DNA of 64,000 nucleotides. Source: DATFKA01 sp035268885. Its GTDB lineage: Bacteria > Bacteroidota > Bacteroidia > Chitinophagales > Saprospiraceae. The position numbers and the translations under genes are program-made. Under the pieces are notes generated by a model, which worked only from the letters and a program-made list of their open reading frames with translations, ran no database searches and was not told the origin of the DNA. Location of the stretch: assembly GCA_035268885.1 (NCBI GenBank), contig DATFKA010000162.1, positions 28,950 through 92,949 of the forward strand, in the 5' to 3' direction. This document shows positions 44,517 to 53,361 of this stretch, piece by piece. Within the stretch, counting starts at the first letter, position 1. Each line of letters opens with the position of its first letter.

Positions 44517-44585
44517 AATGCGTCTGTTTTTTAGTTTGACAGGATAAAGGTAAGGGAGGGTAGTTACAGATGAGTTACACCGGGG

Positions 44586-44648
44586 CATGTGTCATGTGTC
44601 ATGTGTCATGTGTCATGTGTCATGTGTCATGTGGCATGTGTCATGTGG
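44586..44648 (+). repeat. Heptanucleotide tandem repeat, 9 units
   Basis: Unit CATGTGT: six perfect copies, then CATGTGG, CATGTGT, CATGTGG, 63 bases in all. It lies between the stop of the SARP gene (44671) and the start of the phasin-HHH gene (44516), in that gene's promoter region. Seven-base units slip during replication, so copy number may vary and change expression. Confidence 0.95.
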
Positions 44649-44670
44649 GAGTACTGGAAGACGAGACCCT

Positions 44671-45483
44671 TCACAGACTCAGTACCTGTTCGTAGACTTT
44701 TCTTGTTGCCGGGAGGGGATCAATACCGAACTCTTCGTCCAGTACTTTTTCACATTGTTGGAACGTTTTGATGGCCATGGGGCGGTTGCCTTTTTGCAGA
44801 TAAGCTTGCATTTGTAAGCGGTAGGCTTCTTCCCAGCTGGGATCAATGAGCAGCGCGCGTTGTGCCAGGCGGATCGTCTCTTGCGGGGCTTTGGCCAGTA
44901 AGAGTTCTGCTTTGGTGATTAGGGCGCCGAGACTGAGCACTTGTACGCGTTCGCGTTCGTCGGAGCTCCAGTCTTCGTAGAGCCGATTGGGTAAATAGAT
45001 GCCTTCGTAGAGTTCGAAAGCTTTGGCGTAGGCTCGCTCTGCTTGCCCGGGATCTCGTTGCAGATATTGATTACCTAGTGCGATGTAAGCTTCCAGCGCA
45101 TCCACATCTACCCAAAAATATTGGAGGTTAAGTTGATAACTTAATCCCTGCCGTAGTATGTAGCGGGGGGTGGCGCGGCTTTGGCGATTGGGTTCCAGTG
45201 CTTTATTTAGGCCATGTAAAGCTACTTTAAAGTTTTGAGCACCAGACTTCATATCCATTTCGGGCCAGATACGGTCGATGATCTGCTCTTTGTGTAAGCC
45301 GTGGCGGTGGCGAGCGGTGATGAAGAACTGGAAAAGCTGGTTGCTACTATCCCGCCCCCAGGCTTTAGGATCCATTAGTTCTTCCTGATTCCAGACTTTG
45401 AAGCTGCCCAGGGTTTGCACCACAATTTCGGCCACATTACGCTTGGCACCTATCTTGGCCATTTCTTTTTCAAAGGTGGACAT
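44671..45483 (-). CDS. SARP/BTAD-type transcriptional regulator
   Basis: A 270-residue protein with a winged-helix DNA-binding domain (about 20-115; VVQTLGSFKVWNQEE, HRHGLHKEQIIDRIWPEM, QNFKVALHGLNKALEP) followed by a bacterial transcriptional activator domain made of TPR-like helices (about 125-265; YQLNLQYFWVDVDALEAYIALG, ... AYRLQMQAYLQKGNRPMAIKTFQQCEKVLDEEFGIDPLPATRKVYEQVL). This is the SARP/AfsR layout best known from actinobacteria. It is preceded after three bases by the 172-aa gene and followed by the phasin pair. Confidence 0.85.
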   Translation of the reverse strand: MSTFEKEMAKIGAKRNVAEIVVQTLGSFKVWNQEELMDPKAWGRDSSNQLFQFFITARHRHGLHKEQIIDRIWPEMDMKSGAQNFKVALHGLNKALEPNRQSRATPRYILRQGLSYQLNLQYFWVDVDALEAYIALGNQYLQRDPGQAERAYAKAFELYEGIYLPNRLYEDWSSDERERVQVLSLGALITKAELLLAKAPQETIRLAQRALLIDPSWEEAYRLQMQAYLQKGNRPMAIKTFQQCEKVLDEEFGIDPLPATRKVYEQVLSL

Positions 45484-45486
45484 AGG

Positions 45487-46005
45487 CTAGTTTTCCTCGG
45501 AGAGCTGATCAACTTTTTTTGCTAATGTATGGACGGCTCTGGCCAGGGCAAGAATACTCTCATTGGTTTCTTTGAGATCATTCTTGGTAGCGGGTTTCCA
45601 GCTGCCGGGATCTAAATTGGGTCGTATGCGATCACTCATTTGGTGGACCTGCTCCTGGACCTGTTCCTGTAGTTGCTCTACACTACCCAGGGGATCCTTG
45701 ATGGTATCCAGTACCTTTTTGGGGTAATCGGCGGTGACTTGTTTCCATAAGTCCAGGCTTTTGGCCAGGATGCCTTTTTGTTCTTCGGGGCTAACGTCGT
45801 CCGTTGCCCGTAGCGTAAGGGTGGTTAGTTTACTCTGCAAAAACAGGATAAGGTCTTCGATATCTGAGAATCGCTTTTCGTCACCATCCTGCACGTGGCG
45901 TACGGAGCCCCGCCACTGTACCTGGGCTTCGCCTTCTTCGGAATCGTAGATCTTTTGGTTAAAACGGACGACAAAGGAGGCCGTTGCATTTTTAGTTTTG
46001 GACAT
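45487..46005 (-). CDS. Protein with WRG-type N-terminal domain and helical C-terminus
   Basis: A 172-residue cytosolic protein. The N-terminus FVVRFNQKIYDSEEGEAQVQWRGSVRHVQDGDEKRFSDIEDLILFLQ follows the pattern of a small domain (FVVRIW...WRGxVxHVxSGExxxFxDxxxLxxFL) found in scattered bacteria, of unknown role. Beyond residue 80 the protein is helical, with Gln/Glu-rich segments (GSVEQLQEQVQEQVHQMSDRI) and a closing coil (SILALARAVHTLAKKVDQLSEEN), somewhat phasin-like. Stop lies three bases before the SARP start, so they are cotranscribed. May be a partner of the inclusion-coating proteins. Confidence 0.7.
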   Translation of the reverse strand: MSKTKNATASFVVRFNQKIYDSEEGEAQVQWRGSVRHVQDGDEKRFSDIEDLILFLQSKLTTLTLRATDDVSPEEQKGILAKSLDLWKQVTADYPKKVLDTIKDPLGSVEQLQEQVQEQVHQMSDRIRPNLDPGSWKPATKNDLKETNESILALARAVHTLAKKVDQLSEEN

Positions 46006-46008
46006 ATT

Positions 46009-47124
46009 TTACAGGTTTATACTTCTTTGCTCGGCGGCGGATTGAATGATCGCCTGAATAATCTGGATGTCTTTCAGGCCTTCTTCGCCTGCGATACTCA
46101 TGGTTCGTCCCTCCAATAGGGCCAGGGCGTCGTCATCCATTTGGATCGACTGTTGGTTGGGAACGGCCGGCCCAAGAATTTCCCCATCGCTGCGTTGGCC
46201 TTTTACCCCCGTATAAGATTGCATGGGACTCAGTTCGTACCAGCCTTCTTTACAGGTCGCTTTAATGAAGTTCGTGTTTTCGCCCACGCTGGTTTTCCCA
46301 TAAGCGCGAAGACCACCGGGAAATTCGAGAATATATTCAGTGGTCTCGTCTACTTCCGTAAAAAGTTCGGGTCGTTTGGTGTACTGTTTGGCACTAATGA
46401 CCCTTTCGGGAAAAAGTTTAGTTGCGTTGCGCAGGCCGTTTACGGTATAAACCCCCATATCGTAGAGGGCGCCACCGCCCATTTCTTTTTCAAAACGCCA
46501 GCCGGTTCCGCCACCGCCATAATAACCCGCGTGGGCATCCATACGTTGTATTTTGCCGAAAGGCTGCGTATCCGCATAGGAATTAAACTCCAGCGTATTG
46601 GGTTCGTGTTGCATCCGGTAGCCGAGGGTGAGCTGCACTTTGTTTTTCGCGCAAGCATCAATAATCGACTGACACTCGGCTACATCCATGGCCATGGGCT
46701 TCTCGCACCAGACGTGCTTGCCGGTATTCGCCGCTGCGATGGCGAAACGGGCGTGGGTACCCGTCGGGGTAACGATGTAGATGACGTCAATATCTTCGTT
46801 ATCGGCAATCTGATCCATGCTGTCATAGGTATAGACATTTTTATCCGGAATGGCATATTTCTCCTGCCAGGTCGGAATTTTGGATGGGGTGCCCGTAATG
46901 ATTCCGGCTAGGTGGCAGTGTTGGGTCAGTTGCAGGGCTGGTGCCAATTGTCCCCGACTGTAAGAGCCCAGGCCAAGCAGGGCAACACCAATGGAATCTT
47001 TCGATTTTCCGCTTCCCGTACTTTGCACCTTTGATTGAGAACTGCAACTTAAGGGCAACCACAAGCTGGTGCCTGCGGCGGCACTAAGCGCGATGAATTT
47101 TCGGCGATCAAATTTATTCTGCAT
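46009..47124 (-). CDS. Gfo/Idh/MocA-family oxidoreductase with Tat-like signal
   Basis: A 371-residue NAD(P)-dependent sugar dehydrogenase-like protein, started at the ATG at 47124 (MQNKFDRRKFIALSAAAG). The N-terminal region looks like a Tat signal (DRRKF then hydrophobic, ending LSCS, possibly a lipobox). The Rossmann fold follows (GVALLGLGSYSRGQ), then the catalytic EKP block WCEKPMAMD with the conserved Lys. C-terminal region GGGALYDMGVYTVNGLRNA is typical. Probably periplasmic sugar-alcohol oxidation. Its 3' end is three bases from the 172-aa gene, so it may be part of the same transcript. Confidence 0.88.
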   Translation of the reverse strand: MQNKFDRRKFIALSAAAGTSLWLPLSCSSQSKVQSTGSGKSKDSIGVALLGLGSYSRGQLAPALQLTQHCHLAGIITGTPSKIPTWQEKYAIPDKNVYTYDSMDQIADNEDIDVIYIVTPTGTHARFAIAAANTGKHVWCEKPMAMDVAECQSIIDACAKNKVQLTLGYRMQHEPNTLEFNSYADTQPFGKIQRMDAHAGYYGGGGTGWRFEKEMGGGALYDMGVYTVNGLRNATKLFPERVISAKQYTKRPELFTEVDETTEYILEFPGGLRAYGKTSVGENTNFIKATCKEGWYELSPMQSYTGVKGQRSDGEILGPAVPNQQSIQMDDDALALLEGRTMSIAGEEGLKDIQIIQAIIQSAAEQRSINL

Positions 47125-47304
47125 ATCTTTTAATTGTGTGGATAAGATCAATATACTATTTCTATAACAAAATAGGTTCTGTGTACCCTGAAAAAGAAAA
47201 GATACTCGGAAGCGGCGGAAGAGTTTTTACCAAAAAATCGGTTTGGCAGTCAAAAACTTTTTACCTTAGAACAGGTCAATTACATTAGCTAAAAAACTAT
47301 TTCA

Positions 47305-49128
47305 GTGATAGGAAAAATATTAAACCAGGTCAACGATAAATCCATCAAACCCATCTCGGGATTGGACGCTACTTTTCTATATATCGAATCACCCACTAAT
47401 CATATGCACGTTGGAGGCGTAGCGGTGATTCAGGGGTCCCTACAATACGAAGACTTCCGCGCTACCATTCAGCGGCGTATTCATTTGATCCCTTCTTTGC
47501 GTAAGCGCCTGATGTCTGTCCCCTTTAGTGTGGATTATCCCTATTGGGTAGATGATCCGGATTTTGACCTGGATCTACATTTACACCGGGTAGCCTTACC
47601 CAAACCCGGAAGCTGGAAAGAGCTGCGAGCCGTAGCTTCCCAGATATTTTCGGAGCCATTAGACAAATCGCGACCGCTTTGGTCTTTTACTTTTATTGAG
47701 GGGCTGGATAGTATTCCACAGCTTCCGGAAGGATCAGTAGCCATTGTGTCCAAAATTCATCACGTGGCAATTGATGGCATGGCGGGTGCGGGCATTCTGA
47801 GTATCATGTTTGATATGAGCCCCGAGCCCTTTATAGATAAGCACGAGGACAATTTTGATCCTAAGCCCCTGCCGAATGACCTGGCTTTGATCGCAAAAAG
47901 TACGGCGGGCTTTGCTAAGAATCCATTTAAGTTCCCCAAGTTGATTGCCGAAGCGGTAGGGTCAACGATCAAAGCTGGATTCCTCACCCGCGCCCGGCAT
48001 CTAAAACCACCAACCTCGCCTTTTTCCGCTCCGCATACGCCCCTAAATGGCATCATTTCGGCCCGTCGTAAGTGGAACACGGCTATCCTTTCTCTGGCGC
48101 GCATCAAAAAGCTGAAAAACATTATGGAGTGTACCCTCAATGATGTAATGTTGGCGATTTGTGCCGGTGCGCTCCGGCGCTATCTGGAAGAGAAGGGGAA
48201 ATTGCCCAACAAACCACTGGTAGCGCACGTACCGATTTCTACGGGAGATATGGGCGGGAACGGCAGCAATAATTTATCAGTGATGCTGGTACAGCTCGCT
48301 ACTGATGTAGAAGACCCCATCGAGCGGCTCGAAATGATCCATGAGAATACGGTGCGGGGTAAAACTTATCAGGGAGCGCTTGGCGCAAAAACCCTTTCGA
48401 GCATGGCGGAGGTGGTGCCCTTTGGTGTGGCCAATCAGGCCGCTAAGCTGTATACGCGTTTCCACCTTTCAGAAATGCACAGCCCGGTCTTTAACGTGAC
48501 GATTACCAATGTGCCTGGTCCGCAGATTCCGCTTTATCTCAATGGACATAAGTTGGAATCCATTATGGGGATGGCACCCATTATTGACGGGATGGGGCTT
48601 ATTATTACGATTTTTAGTTACAATGGGCAAGTGACCATCAGTCCCACTTCGGATGCGCGGACTATGCCGGATATCAATATCTTTACCCGCTACCTGCGGG
48701 AATCCGCTAATGATCTGGAGGCCGTTATCCTCGAATACGAAAAAAACAGAGAAAAGGAGGAAGCACAACAAGAGTCAAAACCGATGCAGTCCGAAGCTTT
48801 TTTTCGGGATATAAAGGTGCAACTCAAGGGGCAATCTGACTTGCTGCAAGGACAAAGTGGCTTGTTTCAGTTTACCGTCACGGGTAGCGAAGAAGTGCAC
48901 TGGCGAGTCGACCTGGATAAACCGGGTGGTGGTATTCGCAAAGGGAAAGTACGTAGCCCCTTTGCTACCTTTACCATCAGTGATGAACACCTAATGATGG
49001 TCGCCCGCCGGGAAATAGATATCCCCACTGCTTTTGTTCAGGGGCGCCTACGGGTAGAAGGCGATATGGATCAAGCTATGAAATTGGGTAAATTATTGAG
49101 TAAACTGGAAGTCTTTGGGGAGGAGTAA
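47305..49128 (+). CDS. Wax ester synthase/diacylglycerol acyltransferase fused to an SCP2 domain
   Basis: A 607-residue fusion, GTG start. Residues 15-480 are a WS/DGAT: LDATFLYIESPTNHMHVGGV at the N-terminus, the active-site KIHHVAIDGMAG (H152, H153, D157, G158 in HHxxxDG), NDVMLAICAGALRRYL, and NVTITNVPGPQIPLYLNGHKL near residue 390. Residues about 495-605 are an SCP2-like sterol/lipid-carrier domain (FFRDIKVQLKGQSDLLQG... TFTISDEHLMMVARREIDIPTAFVQGRLRVEGDMDQAMKLGKLL). WS/DGAT proteins make wax esters or triacylglycerol from acyl-CoA; typical members are about 460 residues and lack the lipid-carrier tail. GH95 follows 36 bases later. Confidence 0.93.
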   Translation: MIGKILNQVNDKSIKPISGLDATFLYIESPTNHMHVGGVAVIQGSLQYEDFRATIQRRIHLIPSLRKRLMSVPFSVDYPYWVDDPDFDLDLHLHRVALPKPGSWKELRAVASQIFSEPLDKSRPLWSFTFIEGLDSIPQLPEGSVAIVSKIHHVAIDGMAGAGILSIMFDMSPEPFIDKHEDNFDPKPLPNDLALIAKSTAGFAKNPFKFPKLIAEAVGSTIKAGFLTRARHLKPPTSPFSAPHTPLNGIISARRKWNTAILSLARIKKLKNIMECTLNDVMLAICAGALRRYLEEKGKLPNKPLVAHVPISTGDMGGNGSNNLSVMLVQLATDVEDPIERLEMIHENTVRGKTYQGALGAKTLSSMAEVVPFGVANQAAKLYTRFHLSEMHSPVFNVTITNVPGPQIPLYLNGHKLESIMGMAPIIDGMGLIITIFSYNGQVTISPTSDARTMPDINIFTRYLRESANDLEAVILEYEKNREKEEAQQESKPMQSEAFFRDIKVQLKGQSDLLQGQSGLFQFTVTGSEEVHWRVDLDKPGGGIRKGKVRSPFATFTISDEHLMMVARREIDIPTAFVQGRLRVEGDMDQAMKLGKLLSKLEVFGEE

Positions 49129-49164
49129 TATTTAAGCCTAACCACTAATTGTATCTGCATCAGG

Positions 49165-51525
49165 ATGAAACAAACTGTAATTTTTATTGGCCTGTTTTTC
49201 GCTTTCTTTTTCCTTCAGTATTGTAGCGTGGGGCCAACGGCTCAAAAGACCGCGCCGAATGATTCTTTACTTTGGTACGATCAGCCTGCGAAGGAGTGGG
49301 AGGAAGCCCTTCCCATCGGGAATGGACGTATGGGCGCCATGGTATTTGGAGATCCCCAGACCGAGCATCTGCAATTGAATGATGATTCTATGTGGCCCGG
49401 TGATCCGGGCTGGGATAATCCGGCGGGTACGCCCGAGGATTTAGAACAAATCCGACAACACTTATTTGCGGGGGACCACGCTAAAGCGGATGCTTTATTC
49501 GTAGCGCGTTTTTCCCGTAAGCGCATTGTACGGTCCCACCAGACTATGGGCGACCTTTATATGGGACTAGGTCATGAAAACATTACGGATTATCAAAGAT
49601 CCCTCGACTTGGATCGAGCTATTAGCAGCGTTCGCTACCGAACCGATGGGGCACTGGTTGAGCAGACCGTTTTTGCTTCCCATCCGCATCAGGTAATTGT
49701 GTTAGAATTGAAATCTGAAGCAGGAATTAATGCTAAACTGCGCATGAGCAGGCCTGAAGATGAAGGCCAGGCTACGGCCAGCACCCGGGTGAATGAAGAG
49801 GGGTGGCTGGTCATGGATGGCGAAGTTACCCAATTGGAAGGAGCCTTTGATTCTAAACCAGCTCCCATCCGCCGCGGCGTCAAATTTCAGACTTGCCTTA
49901 AGGTGGATCACGAGAAGGGCGAAGTTTTAGCAGGAGAAGATTACCTGGAGCTGAAAGGCGTACAGCGAGCCGTCCTCTACCTGGTCGCCAACTCTAGTTA
50001 TTATCACGAGGATTACGCTGCTCAGAATCAGCTGGAACTGGCAGCTATCGAGGAGACAGATTACGAAAGTATTAAGCGACAACATGTTCAGGATCATCAG
50101 AAACTCTACCGGAAAGCCCGGTTGGATTTATCGGCAGATCCACAATTAGATACTCTATCTACGGACCGTCGTCTGGAGCGGATGCAGGCCGGAAAAACGG
50201 ATCTGGGACTGGAAGCGCTGCTTTTTCATTACGGGCGATACTTATTAATCGCTTCTTCGCGACCCGGAACGAACCCAGCCAACCTGCAGGGACTTTGGAA
50301 TCGACACATCACCGCCCCCTGGAATGCGGATTACCACCTCAATATTAATCTGCAGATGAATTACTGGCCCGCCAATCTAACCAGCCTGGATGTACTGAAT
50401 CAACCGCTGTTTGATTACCTGGATCGGCTTGTAGAAAATGGTAAGGTAACGGCCTGGGATAATTTTGGTTGTAGGGGCTCATTTATGCCGCACGCTACCG
50501 ACTTGTGGGCACCGACCTTTATGCGTGCCCCGACGGCCTACTGGGGTTGCTCCATGGGGGCGGCCGGTTGGATGATGCAGCACTATTGGGAGCACTTTGC
50601 CTTCACTGGCGATACGATGTTTTTGCGCGAACGGGCTTATCCTGCCCTGCGGGAAGTGGCTCAGTTTTACAGCGACTGGCTCATTGAAGATCCGCGCGAT
50701 GGCACTTTAATTTCGGCACCTTCCACTTCGCCGGAGAATCGATTTATTCATCCCAATGGAGATACGGTAGCCACGGCACTGGGTAGTGCCATGGATCAAC
50801 AGGTGATCGCGGAAGTATTTGATCATTATCTAAAAGCTTGCTCTTTGCTGGACATAGAGAACGACTTAACCAGAACGATTAGGGAACAGCAGCAGCAACT
50901 ACGGCCGGGGTTTGTCCTGGGCAGTGACGGTCGCATCCTGGAGTGGGATCGGGAATATCAGGAGCTGGAGCCCGGTCATCGACATATATCACACCTTTAC
51001 GGATTTCATCCCGGAACCGCGATTACCAAGTCCGCCACGCCCGATATCTTCGCTGCTGCGAAACAAACGCTGGAATACCGATTAGAGCACGGCGGAGCGG
51101 GTACTGGTTGGAGCCGGGCCTGGCTCATTAACTGCAGTGCAAGGTTGCTCGACGGCGCTATGGCGCATGAGCATATTCAGCTGCTCTTTGAGCGCTCAAT
51201 GTATACAAATCTTTTCGATGGACATCCTCCCTTTCAAATTGATGGGAATTTTGGCTATACCGCCGGAATTGCAGAAATGTTGGTGCAGTCGCACGAAGAA
51301 GGATTGCTACGCATCCTTCCCGCCTTACCTCCACAGTGGAAGGCGGGTTCGGTGGAGGGCCTGGGAGCACGAGGAGGCCTTACGGTAGACATTACGTGGA
51401 AGGAAAACGCCTTGGAGAAACTTACTATTTACCCCCAATACGATCAGTCGCTCCAGCTGATCTATGGAGAAGAACGAAAAGAGGTTTCCCTCCGGGCAGG
51501 ACAGCCTTTTGAATGGACCATTTGA
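49165..51525 (+). CDS. GH95 glycosidase (alpha-L-fucosidase/galactosidase) lipoprotein
   Basis: A 786-residue lipoprotein with lipobox LQYCS (Cys20). GH95 marks: WYDQPAKEWEEALPIGNGRMGAMVFG, ETHHQTMGDL-like RSHQTMGDLY, the catalytic-region NLQGLWNRHITAPWNADYHLNINLQMNYWP, SAPSTSPENRF (general acid Glu), HRHISHLYGFHPG and PPFQIDGNFGYTAGIAEML near the C-terminus. It cleaves terminal alpha-1,2-fucose or galactose. Its stop is seven bases before the carbamoyltransferase start, so the two are cotranscribed, which is an unusual partner for GH95. Confidence 0.93.
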   Translation: MKQTVIFIGLFFAFFFLQYCSVGPTAQKTAPNDSLLWYDQPAKEWEEALPIGNGRMGAMVFGDPQTEHLQLNDDSMWPGDPGWDNPAGTPEDLEQIRQHLFAGDHAKADALFVARFSRKRIVRSHQTMGDLYMGLGHENITDYQRSLDLDRAISSVRYRTDGALVEQTVFASHPHQVIVLELKSEAGINAKLRMSRPEDEGQATASTRVNEEGWLVMDGEVTQLEGAFDSKPAPIRRGVKFQTCLKVDHEKGEVLAGEDYLELKGVQRAVLYLVANSSYYHEDYAAQNQLELAAIEETDYESIKRQHVQDHQKLYRKARLDLSADPQLDTLSTDRRLERMQAGKTDLGLEALLFHYGRYLLIASSRPGTNPANLQGLWNRHITAPWNADYHLNINLQMNYWPANLTSLDVLNQPLFDYLDRLVENGKVTAWDNFGCRGSFMPHATDLWAPTFMRAPTAYWGCSMGAAGWMMQHYWEHFAFTGDTMFLRERAYPALREVAQFYSDWLIEDPRDGTLISAPSTSPENRFIHPNGDTVATALGSAMDQQVIAEVFDHYLKACSLLDIENDLTRTIREQQQQLRPGFVLGSDGRILEWDREYQELEPGHRHISHLYGFHPGTAITKSATPDIFAAAKQTLEYRLEHGGAGTGWSRAWLINCSARLLDGAMAHEHIQLLFERSMYTNLFDGHPPFQIDGNFGYTAGIAEMLVQSHEEGLLRILPALPPQWKAGSVEGLGARGGLTVDITWKENALEKLTIYPQYDQSLQLIYGEERKEVSLRAGQPFEWTI

Positions 51526-51532
51526 GCTTGGT

Positions 51533-53308
51533 ATGGGAAAAATAATTCTCGGAATCTCCGCTTATTACCACGATTCAGCGGCGGCGATTATTGTGGATGG
51601 TCAAATTATGGCGGCGGCTCAGGAAGAGCGTTTTACGCGAGATAAACACACGTCCGTTTTCCCGGTACAATCGATTCGGTATTGTTTGGAAGCAGTGAAT
51701 TGCCAGCTTAGTGAGCTGGATGCCATCGCTTTTTATGATAAGCCCCTTTTGAAGTTTGAACGGTTACTACAAACCTATTACGCCTTTGCCCCGAGAGGGC
51801 TTTTGTCCTTTCTGAAAGCTATGCCCGTTTGGATGGATGAAAAGCTGTTTTTGCGAAATCGTATCTACAAGGAATTGAAATTACTGGGTGCCTTTGATCA
51901 GAAGCAAGTGAAATTGTTGTTTCCGGAGCATCATCTCTCGCATGCCGCCAGTGCTTTTTATCCCTCGACTTTTGAACGGGCCGCTATTCTGACCCTCGAC
52001 GGAGTGGGAGAGTGGTCCACGGCTTCCATTGCTCTGGGGGAAGGAGCCCAGATTAAGCTGATCAAACAGATGAATTTCCCCCATTCGCTCGGTTTGTTAT
52101 ACAGCGCTTTCACTTATTTTTTAGGCTTTCGGGTAAATTCCGGAGAGTATAAGGTAATGGGCTTAGCGCCTTACGGCAACGTGGGCTCGGAACAAGTCCA
52201 GCGTTACGTGGCGCTCATCAAAAGGCATTTAGTCGACATCAAAGCGGATGGATCTATTTGGTTGGATCAGTCCTATTTTAATTATTCGACCGGTTTGCGG
52301 ATGGTTCGGGTACGAAAGTGGGAGCGTCTTTTGGGTTTCCCAAAACGCAAGCCGGAATCCGAAATCCGACAAGAACACAAAGATCTGGCCCTGGCCATCC
52401 AGCAACTGACGGAAGAGATCGTTCTGCGGATGGCTGCGACGGCAAAAAAAGAAACGGGAGCTAGCCGGTTGTGTCTGGCCGGTGGGGTCGCCCTGAATGG
52501 TGTAGCAAATGGTAAATTATTGCATTCCGGTCTTTTCGATGATGTTTTTGTACAAGCCGCAGCGGGAGATGCCGGCGGAGCTTTAGGTGCTGCACTAGCA
52601 GTTAACTACCTCTATTTTAATGAAGTAAGGGGCCCTGCTTCCAGTGATGATTTGATGCAGGGCGCGTACCTTGGACCTGCTTTTTCCGAAAGGGACTTCC
52701 CGAAAAAGCAAATGCTTGCAACTGCGGTGGCGGGCTATTACGAGGACTTTACCGAACTGGTTGACTTTATCGCCGAACAGATAGCCAAGGGGAAAATTAT
52801 TGGCTGGTTCCAGGGACGTATGGAATATGGCCCCAGGGCGCTGGGTAACCGGAGTATTCTGGCGGATCCCCGTCGAAAGGATATGCAGGAACAATTAAAT
52901 CGGAAAGTAAAACGTCGGGAAGGGTTTCGCCCTTTCGCCCCCGCAGTATTGGAGGAGCAGGCCAGTGAATATTTTGTATTGGATCGCAGTAGCCCGTATA
53001 TGTCTTTTGTGGTCCCTTTGCAAGAAAAATACCGGGGTGATTTTCCGGCGATAACCCACGTCGACTATTCCGCTCGGGTTCAAACGGTATCGGACCGGAC
53101 CAATCCACGCTTTTCTGCCTTATTAAAGGCTTTCGCCAAAAAAACGGCCTGTCCCATGCTGGTGAATACGAGTTTCAACTTGCGCGGAGAGCCAATAGTT
53201 GCGAGTCCAGCGGATGCTTACCGCTGTTTTATGGAAACCGAAATAGATTTTTTGGTGATCGGTGATTATGTTTACGATAAAAAAGAGCAGCAGCGAGAGA
53301 AAACTTAA
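51533..53308 (+). CDS. NodU/CmcH-type O-carbamoyltransferase (SxtI-like)
   Basis: A 591-residue enzyme started at the ATG at 51533 (MGKIILGISAYYHDSAAAI); a longer frame overlaps GH95 and is discarded. N-terminal Kae1/YrdC-related fold with metal ligands in PEHHLSHAASAFYP (H134, H137) and ILTLDGVGEW; C-terminal domain with QGRMEYGPRALGNRSILADPRR and EGFRPFAPAVLEEQ, the carbamoyl-AMP/ATP site pattern. Uses carbamoyl phosphate to modify a hydroxyl of a sugar or metabolite. It is followed by a SGNH protein, DUF5989 and SxtJ, the association first noted for sxtI-sxtJ-sxtK. Confidence 0.95.
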   Translation: MGKIILGISAYYHDSAAAIIVDGQIMAAAQEERFTRDKHTSVFPVQSIRYCLEAVNCQLSELDAIAFYDKPLLKFERLLQTYYAFAPRGLLSFLKAMPVWMDEKLFLRNRIYKELKLLGAFDQKQVKLLFPEHHLSHAASAFYPSTFERAAILTLDGVGEWSTASIALGEGAQIKLIKQMNFPHSLGLLYSAFTYFLGFRVNSGEYKVMGLAPYGNVGSEQVQRYVALIKRHLVDIKADGSIWLDQSYFNYSTGLRMVRVRKWERLLGFPKRKPESEIRQEHKDLALAIQQLTEEIVLRMAATAKKETGASRLCLAGGVALNGVANGKLLHSGLFDDVFVQAAAGDAGGALGAALAVNYLYFNEVRGPASSDDLMQGAYLGPAFSERDFPKKQMLATAVAGYYEDFTELVDFIAEQIAKGKIIGWFQGRMEYGPRALGNRSILADPRRKDMQEQLNRKVKRREGFRPFAPAVLEEQASEYFVLDRSSPYMSFVVPLQEKYRGDFPAITHVDYSARVQTVSDRTNPRFSALLKAFAKKTACPMLVNTSFNLRGEPIVASPADAYRCFMETEIDFLVIGDYVYDKKEQQREKT

Positions 53309-53361
53309 TCATTTAATGCTCATTAGGCTAAAGTCTATTAGGCAGCAGACAAAGGAAAACT

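Noticed and set aside
44586..44648. CRISPR array
   Set aside because: The unit is seven bases with no spacers, so it is a simple tandem repeat.
44587..44817. Plus-strand frames MCHVSCVMCHVSC... over the heptamer repeat
   Set aside because: They are produced by the tandem repeat and run antisense into the SARP gene; no start context or family.
46141..46911. Plus-strand 256-codon frame antisense to the Gfo/Idh gene
   Set aside because: Long but antisense to an intact, well-matched gene; its amino-acid make-up does not resemble a protein family.
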